Assembly (NCBI GenBank): GCA_905221605.1
Contig: CAJNDS010001113.1
Location: 1,115,163 to 1,179,162, forward strand
DNA length: 64,000 nucleotides
Direction: 5' to 3'
Source: Symbiodinium natans
Lineage: Eukaryota > Sar > Dinophyceae > Suessiales > Symbiodiniaceae
Positions 1-11,029 of this stretch are shown piece by piece. How positions within the stretch are numbered: position 1 is the stretch's first letter; every line of letters begins with the position of its first letter. A program made the translations under genes and the position numbers. The notes under the pieces are model-generated. The model was not told the DNA's origin and ran no database searches. It saw only the letters and a program-made list of their open reading frames with translations.

Positions 1-1323
1 GAGGAAGACAAGATCAACGCAGAGATCAGGAAAGCCAACGAGGAAAAGATTGAAGCAGCAGAACGACAAAGGAGGAAAGAGGAGACAGACAAGAAAGCCG
101 AAGCAATGAGACAAAAGGAGCAGGCAAAGAAGGCCCAGGAGGAGAAAGATGCCCAGGAGAAGGAAGCACAGGAAAGGAAAGCACAAGAGGAGAAGAAGAA
201 GGCAGAGGAGAAGAAGGCACAAGAGGAGAAGGAAGCACAAGAAAGGAAGGCCCAAGAAGAGAAGGAAGCACAAGAGAGGAAAGCACAGGAGGAGAAGGAA
301 GCACAGGAAAGGAAAGCACAAGAGGAGAAGGAAGCACAGGAGAAGGAGGATGAAAGGAACGAGGCAATCGCGAAGGAGAAGGCGAAGAAGCAAAGAGCAA
401 AGTTAGAGGCCTATGAGGAGATGAGAAGAAAGGAGCAGGAAGCCCAAGAAGCGACGAAGGAAGAGAAGGAGAAGGCAAAGAAGGAGTTGAAGGAAGCACA
501 GGAGCGAAAGACCCAGGCAGAAATTCAGGCAGAGAAGGAACGAGAAGGAATGAAGGAGATTGAAGTCGTTGAAGTTGAAGATTCAGGATCTGAAGATGAA
601 AAGCCCACACTAGGAGCAGAAGGAAAGAAGGATGCAGAAGGCAATGTGTGGCAGATCCACAAAGGAGCATTGTGGGTCAAAATCAAAGGCCAGTGGTATG
701 ATCCAAACTGGTGGACAAAGAAAGGATACAAACCACCGCCCGACTTTGCAGAGTCGAGCGAAGAAGGAAAAGAAGAAGGAAAAGAAGAAGGAGGAGCAGC
801 AGGAACAGAAGAAAGAAGAGAGCAAGAAGAAGAGCAGCCCCGAGAACCACCGCAGAGAGGAGAGAAAGGTAGCAAGAACACAAAGGGCAGATGGAATGTG
901 GTCACGTTCACAGATTGTGGTTGGATCTGGGAGTATTGCAAAGACACGAATGAGTATCGAGCAGTTCGGCTCGATCAGAAAGGATCAGCGCAGGTGAAAG
1001 GAGCGCAGATCAAAGGTGCCGAAGACTGGAACCTCGTGACCAAGCACTTCAAGAAGACAGGAAGGTGGGAGAGCCCCACAGAAATAAGAAGAGAGAGAGA
1101 TGAGCCTGAGGTGCAACAAGAAGGAAAGCGAGGAAGAAGAAGTCGAGAGCAAGAAGACTGGCAGCAAGAAAGTTGGCACCAGCAGCAGGACTGGTACGCC
1201 GACGACGGTTGGAGCCAGAACTACTGGGACGCAGACTACGCCTACTACCACTACGCCCCGAAAGGGAAGTACCAAGGAAAAGGGAAATGGAAGTATGGTG
1301 GTGGTGGCAAGAAAGGCTGGTAA
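1..1323 (+). CDS. Charged coiled-coil protein, 3' part, function unknown
   Basis: The frame is open from base 1 to a TAA at 1321-1323, so the start lies outside the window; the first internal ATG is at 106. The first ~180 visible codons are almost all Glu, Lys, Gln, Ala and Arg in an imperfect repeat built on AQEKEAQERKAQEEK, which predicts a long charged helix. It is followed by an acidic stretch (EVEDSGSEDE), then two aromatic-rich blocks, GNVWQIHKGALWVKIKGQWY and RWNVVTFTDCGWIWEYCKD, that look like small globular or binding modules. The tail is rich in Gln, Trp, Tyr and Gly. I do not recognise the family. It could be an ordinary dinoflagellate gene or an ORF of a mobile element, since a decayed Polinton starts about 0.8 kb downstream. 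Reverse-strand ORFs here are shadows of the repeat. Confidence 0.6.
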   Translation, partial: EEDKINAEIRKANEEKIEAAERQRRKEETDKKAEAMRQKEQAKKAQEEKDAQEKEAQERKAQEEKKKAEEKKAQEEKEAQERKAQEEKEAQERKAQEEKEAQERKAQEEKEAQEKEDERNEAIAKEKAKKQRAKLEAYEEMRRKEQEAQEATKEEKEKAKKELKEAQERKTQAEIQAEKEREGMKEIEVVEVEDSGSEDEKPTLGAEGKKDAEGNVWQIHKGALWVKIKGQWYDPNWWTKKGYKPPPDFAESSEEGKEEGKEEGGAAGTEERREQEEEQPREPPQRGEKGSKNTKGRWNVVTFTDCGWIWEYCKDTNEYRAVRLDQKGSAQVKGAQIKGAEDWNLVTKHFKKTGRWESPTEIRRERDEPEVQQEGKRGRRSREQEDWQQESWHQQQDWYADDGWSQNYWDADYAYYHYAPKGKYQGKGKWKYGGGGKKGW

Positions 1324-2144
1324 GAAGAAGAAGCCAGCAAGAAGCATCAAGAAGGGTGACGATTGAACGCAGCGTGAAGCATGTATAGATTTTCTGAAGC
1401 TGTGTACATAGAAGTTCGAGCACCCCGAACATTGCACGAAGTACAAAGTAGGTACAACGCAAGGACCCCAATACGCCTTGTGATATTCACACGAGTTTCA
1501 CCAAGAAGAAAGTAGTTTCACGAAGAGTTTCACGAAGCAGGACTAGGAGTGTAAGGTGCAGCCAGGTAGAGGCAAGAACAGTTGAAGAAAGAAGATGGTT
1601 AGGTAAAAGAGAAGACCACACCAGAGCCATAGGCTGGCCACAGGGCTGAGACTCACAAGATGAGGACTCTAAGACAAGCCCGTGTAACTAGAAATTCGAG
1701 GTTAGGAGTTTATGCATGTTTCAAGAAACAAAGCAGAAAGAACTGGGTAAAAGACCTTGGACCAGAGGAGACGAATGTCCCCAGTTCAGTACACTTGAAG
1801 TCCGAAACAGCTCTTCGTCTTTTGGCACAGCAGTGAGAATCACTGCAGGAAAGAGAACGCCCTAAAGCCTTCGATCTGTTCCGAGGCGGGGTGTTAAGTG
1901 TACAGCATGTATCCAGGTACAGTGAATGGGTGCAGTAGGAAAGACACCAAATGCCCTAAGGCATGTTGAGTCTGAGCAGAACGAGTTTGACACCGGAGGC
2001 TTAGGCTCAAGAGTCGAAAGCGAGAAAAGTTGTTTTGCCTTTAGAGCGTGGTAGGAAAAGTGAGCCATGATGTTTACCACGTTTTTCAACACGACATGGC
2101 GCGGGCACGATGAACGAGGCGGCTAACAAGACGTTGAAAGCAAA
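1324..2144. other. Gap between charged ORF and integrase remnant
   Basis: No convincing reading frame. A short GTTTCACGAAG motif recurs around 1495-1540. The left edge of the Polinton should lie in or before this stretch, but I see no obvious terminal inverted repeat. Confidence 0.5.
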
Positions 2145-3157
2145 ATGGCAGCTCAAGAAGCAGCAGTGCAAGCAGGCGAACAAGCCCGAAGAGCTCTTAT
2201 GAAGCAGGTGTACGAGGATCCTAGAAGTGGTTTTGGCAGCATCGCAGACACTCTCAAGCAGGCTCGTGCTAGGGACCCACGTGTGACGCTGCAGGAGGTT
2301 CGAGAGTTCATCCAGGGCCTCACGGTGCAGGAGGACAGACCTCAACGGGGCTTCAATAGTTATGTGCCGATATGACGAGCTTTGCAAAAGGCCCCTATCC
2401 CTATATGTTGGTAGCTATAGATACGTTTACGAAGAAGCTCCGCCCATGAAGGACAAAACCGCACAAACGGCAGCAGCAGCATGGGACAAGGTCATCACCG
2501 ATCTAGGGATTCCGGCTTCTGTTTACAGTGACGACGGCTCTGAGTTTAAGAAGCAGTTTAAGGAGAAGTGACAAGTTAGATCACTGGGACGTGGACAAAA
2601 TAGTCAGTAGGGGGCATGCGCCAGTGGCCGAAAGAGCCATTAGAACGTTGAAAAAGGCCTTGCTTCGCAGACTTAGCGTAGGCGTGGGCAGAAGGAACCA
2701 GTGGAACCTGCTACTGCCCAACGTGTTAGCTCAACACAATGAGAAAAGGCATGCTACGACAGGCGTGACCCCTAATCAAGCGTACAACGACCCTCACAGC
2801 GCTAGGAAAGCCCTCAGGAACATGCGCAGGAACGCTAAGCACAATGCTCCAGCGAAGCCGGAAATCGGCGAGGGCGACTGCGTCCGCGTCAGGGTGAAAC
2901 CAATAGAGAGCAGGGGGTCTTACCGCGTCACCGAAACGGCTTGGTCGGAGAGGGCGTACCGGGTGGACGGGGTAGAGTACACGAGCAACGGCGTCATGTT
3001 TACGCTACAGGGCTGGCAGGGAGGACCGCTACTGGCCCGAGACGTCAGAAAGGTAGAGGGGCAGAGGGAGCGGAGGTTTCCGGTGCAATCCAGAGAAATG
3101 CGAAACGCCAGAGCTGCAGCAGACAGGGCTTTTCCGGTGGGGCCCGTGGCTCCATAG
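2145..3157 (+). pseudogene. Maverick/Polinton-type integrase, frameshifted
   Basis: The reading is spread over changing frames. Frame from 2145 carries an N-terminal helical region ending in the basic RPQRGFNSYVPI segment. The frame then changes near 2360 to give ADMTSF...PYPYMLVAIDTFTKK, the first Asp region of a retroviral-type (rve) integrase core. It changes again near 2445 to give the second core motif SDDGSEFKKQF, and again near 2560-2600 to give HAPVAERAIRTLKKAL with the catalytic Glu. The 3' part (to 3157) runs through a basic region and an SH3/chromodomain-like tail (EGDCVRVRV...AWSERAYRV). The D, D and E motifs are present, but at least three frameshifts make this a dead copy unless they are sequencing errors. 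It converges on the DNA polymerase remnant, with only ~35 bases between them. The pairing of an rve integrase with a protein-primed polymerase is diagnostic of Polintons; an LTR element would not carry the polymerase. Confidence 0.75.
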
Positions 3158-3191
3158 CTGTACCTGCTAGACTAGCAAAAATCTGTACAGG

Positions 3192-6100
3192 CTAGTCAAC
3201 GCAACTGAGCCCTCGCAACTGTGCAGTCCACCGATCGTCTTTGAAGTCCATCTTCACGTAGCCGCGTGGCCTCAGAAAGCTGTCGATGATTTTCTGGCCA
3301 TCCTCGCCGATCTCGCCGTAGAGAAGCTTGTCGAAGAAGTAGGACAGCGGCTCCGGCAAGTTTCGCCAGTGACCGTGGGGCCTGGACCTGTCGTAGCGGA
3401 GCTTGTAGTTCTTGTCTTCGAAGGCGCGCAGGCCGGTCTTGATGTTTTCGACCAGATGCACCACGTGCTGTTTGCTCTCGAAGCGGTGGGACTTGATGCT
3501 CCTGCCCAGCCCGGTCTTGGTCAAGACCTCCCTGTACTCGTCGTGGGTCAGGGTCTTCCGGTTGTCCTTGTCGATGCCCTTGATCTTGTTCTTGTGGTGC
3601 AGCTCGCCCCCGCCGCCTGTGAGCAGCTCGCTGTAGGACTTAGGCCCCAAGCAGACCGCCTCCATCATGGTGAGGGGTGCATTCTCGTCGCCAAAACCGC
3701 CCAAGCAACCGCGTCGCTCGACTCCAAGGACTCCAATGCTCTGCAGGTACACCATCGCCTTCTCGTAGTCCTTGATGTCGCCCAGGATGTCCCAGAAGCA
3801 CGGCGACTCGGGGTTGAAGTTCTCCAGGGCCAGCTGGTAGGAAGGGTGCATCTCGCTGTGGATCAACACGATGACGCTGTCGGTGTCGGTGTAGATGATC
3901 TGCACCTTCGACCTCTCGCTCTGTGGCCTCGCCTCGTCGCAGGCTTTGGCCAGGCACCCGTCGAAGACCAGCTTCATGTGGTAATAGTTTCGCATGATGC
4001 CAAGCCTCGCCTCGTCCAGCACGAAGGTTCCCACTTGCGGCATGGTCTTGAGCAGCGAACCGGCTGGGGTGAGCTCATCCACAACGCCGAAGAAGCCGCC
4101 GTGACCAATGGGGCTGGCGTGCAGGTGCGGGATCCTGCGCTTCTTCGCCCAAACTCCTCGACGTCGAAGCAGATCCAAGACCGAACAGAGCGCTCCTGGT
4201 TTTGGACGCTTTTCCCGTATTGCACGTTCATGGTGAGTTTAACCACGTCGGCTTGGAGCTTTCGCCCTTGTCGCTTGAACTCAAGCCTGCGCTCGTAGCA
4301 CTCTCGGATGAAGGGACTCATGAACGCCCTGCAGCTGCAGCCGAAGAGCACGATGCTGTAGACCTCTTCGACTCTGACACCGAGAACCTCCATGTAGAAG
4401 CGCAGCAGTCGCAGCTGCACGACTTCGCGACGGTGATAGCCTAGATAGGGCATGATCTTGGCCAAGAGCTCAAGCTGATATTCGCTCATCCCGGACGTGC
4501 CGACGCTCATCCTGGTGATGGGCGCCCAGTCGACGCGGTCGTGCTGGTCCAGGGGCAGGTAGTAGTCGACCTCCACCAAGTAGCTGTGATCGAAGTCCTT
4601 CTGCCTGAAGTCCGACTCGCGCAGGCAGTCGCAGAACAGCTTCATGCGGGCCTTTCGCTCGGAGGGGAGATCGAAAAGGTAGCCGCCGTCGCAGGGCAGG
4701 GGGTTGTTCATGACGGTCGGGTACTGCGAGTTCACATCGAACTTTGACACCCAGCTCAATGGAAGGCAGTCGTCGTAGTCAACGACAGAGCAGTTGTTGG
4801 CCTTGGCGTACGGCTGGAACGCATTGCTGAGGCCGCCGCGCATGCTGCTCTTGACCAGGTCGTAGATTTTGCGGTTGGTGATGAGCTGCAGGGAGTTCCT
4901 GCGCGGGGCGCAGCGCTTCATCATCGCGTCCCAGGCGGCGCTTGCCAAGGTGACGTATCGCACCGGATCGATGCCGAAGTTCTGGTGGAAGGTGTCCCTG
5001 TACGCCTCCACCACGTCGGCAATGGCCATGTCCGTGTACAAGTAACAGTTGTGGAAGGAGGAGAAGTTCGGGAACTGGAAATGCTCCTGGATCTCCTGGA
5101 TCTCGCCGTACTTCTTGTCGGAGCACTTGCCCTTCAAACTGCTGTCGTAGCACTTCTGCGGCCACACGGCTCTTTCGGTCCAAGACTCGGGCCCCGAAAA
5201 GCTTTCAAACGGCATGGGGATCTTCTTGAGAAGAAGGTCCCACACCCTCTTGTCTCGGTTCTGGAGCCAGGGGTGACGCTCGGCAAGAAGCGGAAAGGAC
5301 AACCATGGCTCCTCCTTGTGAGTGCTCTGCAGGTCGTCTGTCAGAACGTCCAGCGCTGAAGGGAAGATGTTGAAGCTGTCCAAGAATACCAGGGGTCCGT
5401 AGCGTCTCTGCAGGTACTTCTCGCCGGACTTGATCATGACCTTGCAGCGGGGCTTCTTGAGGTCCAGGTGTTCGCCCACCATCGGCTCGTGACCCAGCGC
5501 GTGCAGATCGGGGACCTGGTCGTCTTGCAAGGTCGCGTCGTCCTCCGCCGGCTCTTGGAACTCCTGCTCAACGACTTGATCGTCTTCGTCGTAGGAGGGT
5601 ATGGCGACCGCGCTCCCATAGCGGTGAAGCTGGGCTATGGCTCGGACCAAGAAGTGAAAATCGTATCCCCCGCCGTTGTGGAAGTACACCGGCACCGTTT
5701 TCTGTCGTCTTACGGCGAGGTTGCAGGTGTTGCAGAGGGCGCCTAGATACTCGCCCGTCCCGTGCCGATGGTGCACTACCTTCTGCCTGCTCTGGTCCGA
5801 AGTGAAGGGCAGCTCGCAGAGCGAACAGACCATGGCGGCGTCAAACTCGGCCTGCTGCGACGCGGTGAGCTCGTACGGGATGTTGAGGTTCTGCCAATTC
5901 TGAAAGTGGAAAGCCAGATCCAGGAGCCGCCTGAGGTAGCGCTCCATGACGGCGAAGGGCACGTCGTCCGTGCGGCATAAGTCCAAATGGATCTTGTGCT
6001 GCTGCGGGACCTCGTAGCCGCAGCGACCCACTGCAGCGTAGCAGGTGGAGGCTGTCTCGTGTTGCAAGGCCTTGACCCTCCCGTTCTCCTTCTCCTGCAA

Positions 6101-7322
6101 CCTGTCGTTGAAGACCTCTATGTCGGAGTAGATGACCAGCTCCGCCCACTCTGCAGAGGGACCGGGCTTGTAGAAGAGGCGCTCCTCCTCAACATTCGCG
6201 GGAAGCCTGATCCTCTGACTTCGCAAGCGATCTGCCACGCTAGCATTGCAGAGCCCTGACTTCAGGTGCTTCTTCAAACTCTCCGTCGAGCTGAAATTGT
6301 TTTGGCAGCGGTGACAAGAGTTCCAGTGGCGCGTGTTCTCTCGTCGGCACTCTTCGGGCAGCTCGCCGCCGCGCAGACTGGAAGCCTTGCTGAAGTCATA
6401 GATCAGGACGTAGTGGTCGAGGTGGAGCAGGAGGAGGATCTCGTGCTTTGGCTTCTCGACGGAGGGACTCCTGAGCGGCTTCATCGTCTGAGGAGCCGTT
6501 GCCGACCACTCCGTGCTGACGGGCTTGTAGACGTAGATGCCAATGTGGGGGTTGACGGCTTCGAAAAGATCGATGTCGCCAAAGCCCACGTGACCCTCGG
6601 GAAGCGTGCTAAAGTCTGCATCTACGGGGACCATCTTGCGATCGTCAGGGGCGGATCCCCTCGGACCAGGGCGCGCTGGTCGATCGTAGAAGGGGCGGCC
6701 CTTCAAATTGGCTGCCGTGGCGCGTTCCCGGTTGTCCATTTTCCCGACCTCGTAGAAGTAGGCCCTCACACGACACTCGAAGCATCTGTGGTCCATGTTC
6801 TTGGGGTTGAAAAGGCTGCAACGCCGGCAGGGAAGGGGATGTTGGCCGTGAGCTCGCCTGGGCTCGTGAGGATGTTGATCCACAGCATGCCGACAAAGAC
6901 CCAGCCGCTGCTCGTGTTCCGGTTGGTCTCCTCCACAACGTGCTCATACCTGGATTGTGCATCGGCCAGGAAGCGACGAAACCTTTCATCTGGACGAGCT
7001 AGGGGCATGCAGGGGGCCGGTGGAAGGGCAACTTGGATCTCTGCAAACTCTTCCCGTTCCACACCGTCCAAGACTACGAGAAGCGAGCATTCACCACGAT
7101 CTTGATGGTGAAGCGGAGCTGCGTCTCCAACAAGTCTTGGAAGTCTTCCTGCAAGAGTCTCAAGGAGTCCATGGTCAGGAAGGGCGCCGCGTCATGTCCC
7201 CGCGACACTCGACCCATCCTCGTGAAGCCCTGCTGCGAGCGACGAATCTTGCGACTTCTGGTCACGACCACGTCTGGAGGGTTTCCAGCGGCCGGCGGAG
7301 GCACATTCTGAAGCTCAGCCAT
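3192..7322 (-). pseudogene. Protein-primed family B DNA polymerase (Polinton type), frameshifted
   Basis: The main frame runs from 6883 down to about 4150 (969-codon ORF), and the C-terminal third continues in another frame from 4178 to 3192, so there is one frameshift near 4140-4175. In the main ORF I see a C2HC finger (CHRCQNNF...H...C, residues ~190-212), exonuclease I (SDIEVF, D254/E256), a Cys/His insertion resembling endonuclease VII (CSLC...HHRHGTGEYLGALCNTCN, 353-387), exonuclease II (HNGGGYD, 402-408), exonuclease III (YLYTD, 614-618), polymerase motif A (FDVNSQYP, 715-722) and motif B (KLTMNVQYGK, 882-891). Motif C (YTDTDS) and a lysine-rich KNYKLRY segment lie in the second frame. 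Upstream, two overlapping ORFs (7322-7074 and 7071-6766) look like the N-terminus, with further frameshifts near 7085 and 6830. All polymerase and exonuclease motifs are kept, so decay is recent or partly sequencing error. A linear plasmid polymerase is the alternative, but the adjacent integrase argues for a Polinton. Confidence 0.8.
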
Positions 7323-7448
7323 GGGGGGGCGAATTTGAAGATGTATGAAGATTTAAATGAAATGAATGGTACCTCTTTTCCTTCTCAGCACGCCAGAGCC
7401 AAACGGTACGAAACGCAGATCAGGGGTTTAAGCAAGAAAGTATTGCAA

Positions 7449-8130
7449 ATGGCTCAGAAGGTGGGCGCCAAAACGAAGGATTTTTGGGGAGGGTTCTGCA
7501 GAAGCAACCCAGAGCTAGGGGTCCCTCATAAATTCCCTAAATTTCGTGACGCCCGCGGTGTCCTAGAGCGAGGGGTCAAAATCCAGGGCTCTGGGCGCCA
7601 AAGCGAAGCATTTTTTGGTGAAGGTTCTGCAGAAGCAACCCAGAGCTATGGGGTCCCTCATAAATTCCTTAAATTTCGTGACGCCCACGGTGTCCTAGAG
7701 CGAGGGGTCAAAATCCAGGGCTCTGGGCACCAAAGCGAAGCATTTTTTGGTGAAGGTTCTGCAGAAGCAACCCAGAGCTATGGGGTCCCTCATAAATTCC
7801 TTAAAGTTCGTGACGCCCACGGTGTCCTAGAGCGAGGGGTCAAAATCCAGGTCTCTGGGCGCCAAAGCGAAATTTTGGTGAAGGTTCCGCAGAAGCAACC
7901 CAGAGCTATGGGGTCCCTCATAAATTCCTTAAATTTCGTGACGCCCGCGGTGTCCTAGAGCGAGGGGTCAAAATCCAGGTCTCTGAGCGCCAAAGCGAAG
8001 GATTTTGGTGAAGGTTCTGCAAAAGCAACCCAGAGCTATGGGGTCCCTCACAAATTCCTTAAATTTCGTGACGCCCACGGTGTCCTAGAGCGAGGGGTCA
8101 AAATCCAGGGCTCTGGGCGCCAAAGCGAAC
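7449..8130. repeat. Tandem repeat, unit 128-132 bp, about 5 copies
   Basis: The anchor TCCTAGAGCGAGGGGTCAAA recurs at about 7561, 7693, 7825, 7953 and 8083, giving spacings of 132, 132, 128 and 130. Each unit also holds AGCAACCCAGAGCTATGGGG. The first three units are multiples of three and read as a 44-residue repeat on the plus strand (GVPHKFLKFRDAHGVLERG), but later units break the frame, so I treat it as a minisatellite. It sits ~130 bp outside the 5' end of the polymerase remnant. Confidence 0.9.
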
Positions 8131-9528
8131 ATACCCTGCTCAAAACTGTCATTTTCGCATCGAAGTACTGCCAAAAATGAGCTCAAAATAATTAAGCGTC
8201 ATAGGCGCTTCCATTTGCTATTATTCCCCGGGTTGGTGATTCAGGGTTTGGATTTAGCAATCAATTCTTCAATTGCTCTTTCCAGACTGTGCCCAGATTT
8301 TTTGACCCCAGATTTGGAAGTCACAGAGTTACAACTGCAAGTCTTACTCACGAGCACACCTTCTGCAAAAACTGCACGGACCTTCTGCTTTGCACATAAT
8401 TCGTATGCTGGATTCTGCGTCCATTCTGAAGGCCTGCGGCCGCGGCTACTGCTCTCGAACGAGAAGTGCTGCTGCACGCCGCCTCATGCTGTTCAGCGTC
8501 AGTGCCACGTGGCAATACCCTGATGAGCATCAGCTTGTGAATCTTTCCAGTGCAAGTGCGTCAGGCCATGCTTTTTGAATGTCTGTGCTGTATACAAGTC
8601 AACAACATGGAAATTGCCAAATTACATCTACCGAATAATGACGGAGGTTTTGCTGACCTGGCAAAAACTGCACAAACAGCCGAATTGCATTTTGCGATAC
8701 TGCGCTTCGTTTGAGCCGTGGATGACGGAACTGCAACATCGTTCTGAGCGAGGGCGTTTTTCTCTTGGCTTCTGTTCTGCGTTGGTGCTGCTAGTCGCAA
8801 TTTACCGGCCCACTGTGCTGCTGATGTGCAAAAGGGGCGTCTGCTCAAAAACAAAGCTTGCCGCCTCCGTCGAGAGTCGGACTGAGTGATCATGATTGTT
8901 TAGAGGTGTGACAAAGGAGCTTGGAAGCTGAACTTGATGTTTAGAAGGTACACGTGTCGTTGCATGCTTTGAGTTCTCCACTGTTGAACAGAGGATACTG
9001 TTGGAGTTTGTGCAGCCAAAAAGGGGATTGGCTGAACTTGCTTTTTCCCTTAGTCTTGCTGCCGGTGCGTGTGTGCGTGTTTAGTACGATCCGAGCCATG
9101 CCCCCAGCTTAATACCTTTGTGAGGGTCGCAAGGGGAAGAGTTTCTGTTCCTGTGAAGTGGGCTGTCTTGCCTAGTGCCCAAATCCAAGTCCAGCTTGGG
9201 GGGGCGGGCCCATGGAGGTTCGGGTGGCATTTTTCCCAGCTCGGAGTGAGGGGCTCGGAGCGTCGAACTCTTGCTGGATCTCCCCAATGACGCAAGCGGA
9301 GGGGCGAAGAGATGGCTGGAGGGAACGTTTCCGTTGGCCGGAGTGCACTCCAGGCCGTCCACTCAGTCACTCACTCACTTGATTTTCTTTCCTTCTAGAC
9401 CCATTTGCAACTTCCTAGAGCCATTGCAAGCATGGGTTTTGATGATTGTCGCCTCCATGAACTTGGAATATGAGGAATACTGGGTGTCCGTCTAGAGATG
9501 GTTGAACTCCCTGAAGCATTATCACTAC
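8131..9528. other. Unassigned region
   Basis: Several overlapping ORFs of 60-110 codons occur on both strands (for example 8561-8893 and 9081-9362, minus), none with a recognisable domain. The 9081-9362 minus reading is Pro/Ser-rich and could be a downstream exon of the neighbouring minus-strand exon. Confidence 0.4.
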
Positions 9529-9835
9529 CAGGAGTCTGAGGATCTGTTCTTGATCCAGAGGAGAATCTGAAGATCCCTTGCCGCGGCCCTTATTTTTGGG
9601 GCGTCGGCTTCCAAGGGTTGACTTGACTTCCTCCGAGCTGTTCGGCAGGAATCTGCTCATGAGTCCGTCCAGCTCCTCGTCGAACTCGCTCATCTTGGCC
9701 TCGTATATGATGATACATTGTGCATGCTTGAAGTACAGAAGTGCATCCCGAGGCGTGCTGACGAGCATCAGTTGTGGCGGTGCCGCAGTAGATACGCTTA
9801 TTCGCCGCCGCCGCTCTAGCCAACTGTTTGCACTC
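9529..9835 (-). CDS. Probable internal exon of an unidentified minus-strand gene
   Basis: On the minus strand a pyrimidine/TG-rich stretch ends in TTTGCAG at 9836, and from there a single frame stays open for ~100 codons. It contains LVSTPRDALLYFKHAQCIII, then an acidic helix (MSEFDEELDGLMSRFL) and a basic linker (SRRPKNKGRGKG). A GTAGTG donor is possible at 9528, but the frame stays open to 9415. The amino-acid mix is that of a normal protein. I do not recognise the family. Flanking exons were not found with certainty. Confidence 0.42.
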
Positions 9836-10744
9836 CTGCAAACACACAAGAGGCATCCGTGTTGGTTTGCTGCAGCCGCGCATTTGGCTTTAGTGCAGCG
9901 GTGCGTTTGGCTTTAGTACATTTCCCACCACATACATGCGTTTAGCTGCTTCGTTTATGACCCAGAAGCACCGGTAAATTGCAATTGGGAGGTCTAGACC
10001 ATAGCTTTTCCATGCGAAACAAAACCTTTTCAGTCTTCGACATCAGGACGGTCTAGCTGCAGGTGTGTAGGTTTCCAACACTTCTTGACAATTGGGGTTG
10101 TTTGGAGTCTGAGGGGGCTTGCGGCGTAAGTTGGAGACCATAAGGCTTTTTGAGGCCACAAGACTTTAAGTGTTCCGGATGGGAGCGCAAAGCAGCTTCC
10201 TGGAACATGGCGGCGCTGCAGGCGCTAGCCCTGTACCACCAGGGGAAGAGGCCGCTCCGTGCTGACGATTAGAGAGCGAAGGGGATTCTGAAACCGCAGG
10301 GCCTTGGGCTTGGTTGGCTTGAAGCCCCGAGACAGCTGTTTCTGGGTTTGGGGTCTGGGTTTCTGGTGTAGGGCGCAGGTGCGGCGTTTATCTTCAAGGG
10401 TGTGACACTAGGAGTAGCTGATGCAAGGTACCTCTTGTCTTGCGTGGGTCAGCGCTACGCTTTTGTTAAATTTCTGTGAGTGTTTTCTGGGACTCTTGCC
10501 CCTAAGCTTTCCGTAGTGTTCCATTGGTGACCAGCGATGGGTTAGCGTTCTTGCGTGACATGTTTGCGACATGTTTGCGACATGTTTGGGACCCAGCGGA
10601 ATCCTGGGAATGAGTTGGTCGGAAGGGGGTCCTTAGGGCCTGAGGGTTCTCCACGTGTGATGCAAAAAACTGCAGCGGCTGGTGTCTGCTGGTGCCGTAG
10701 GTTTTTTTTTTAAGTCGAGGGCTCAAGGTTGAGGGTTCAAGGTT
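9836..10744. other. Unassigned region
   Basis: No long frame. A short plus-strand reading begins at an ATG near 10207 (MAALQALALYHQGKRPLRAD). Three near-identical ACATGTTTGCG units lie around 10558-10585. Confidence 0.35.
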
Positions 10745-10843
10745 GGCATGTTCCCCCTTATGCTAACAGTCCTTAACAGGGATTCTAGGAACCCCCCATC
10801 ATAATCCCTATTGAGGACTTTTAGTTTCAGGGGGAACATCCCA
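10745..10843. mobile_element. Foldback MITE, family F1, copy a
   Basis: Terminal inverted repeat: GGCATGTTCCCCCTTATGCT at the left is matched by the complement of AGTTTCAGGGGGAACATCCC at the right. The inner arm (AGTCCTTAACAGGGATT) also pairs with AATCCCTATTGAGGACT. No coding capacity. Four related copies lie at 19951, 25133, 25390 and 26183. Confidence 0.8.
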
Positions 10844-10879
10844 AGTTCAAGGTTAAGAAGGTTCTTTCTAGGAACCTTC

Positions 10880-11012
10880 TAATGCTCCGGTGCCACCTTC
10901 TGGGCCAAGTCCTGGACGTCGCAAGGCGAACTTGGCCGGCCCCCTTCACACGCACGCAAGGCCAGTTTCGAAGCCTTGGCTTCGCCTGGCGCTTCTCCTG
11001 CAGTCAACCCTC
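10880..11012 (+). CDS. Exon-like island
   Basis: Between a MITE and a telomere-like array, one plus-strand frame is open and protein-like (SGATFWAKSWTSQGELG, then RKASFEALASPGASPAV). No clear splice sites chosen. Function unknown. Confidence 0.25.
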
Positions 11013-11029
11013 AACCCGGAAGGCCTCAG

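Noticed and set aside
7449-7958. A 44-residue repeat protein on the plus strand
   Set aside because: Later units have 128 and 130 bp and break the frame, so the open frame is a by-product of unit length.
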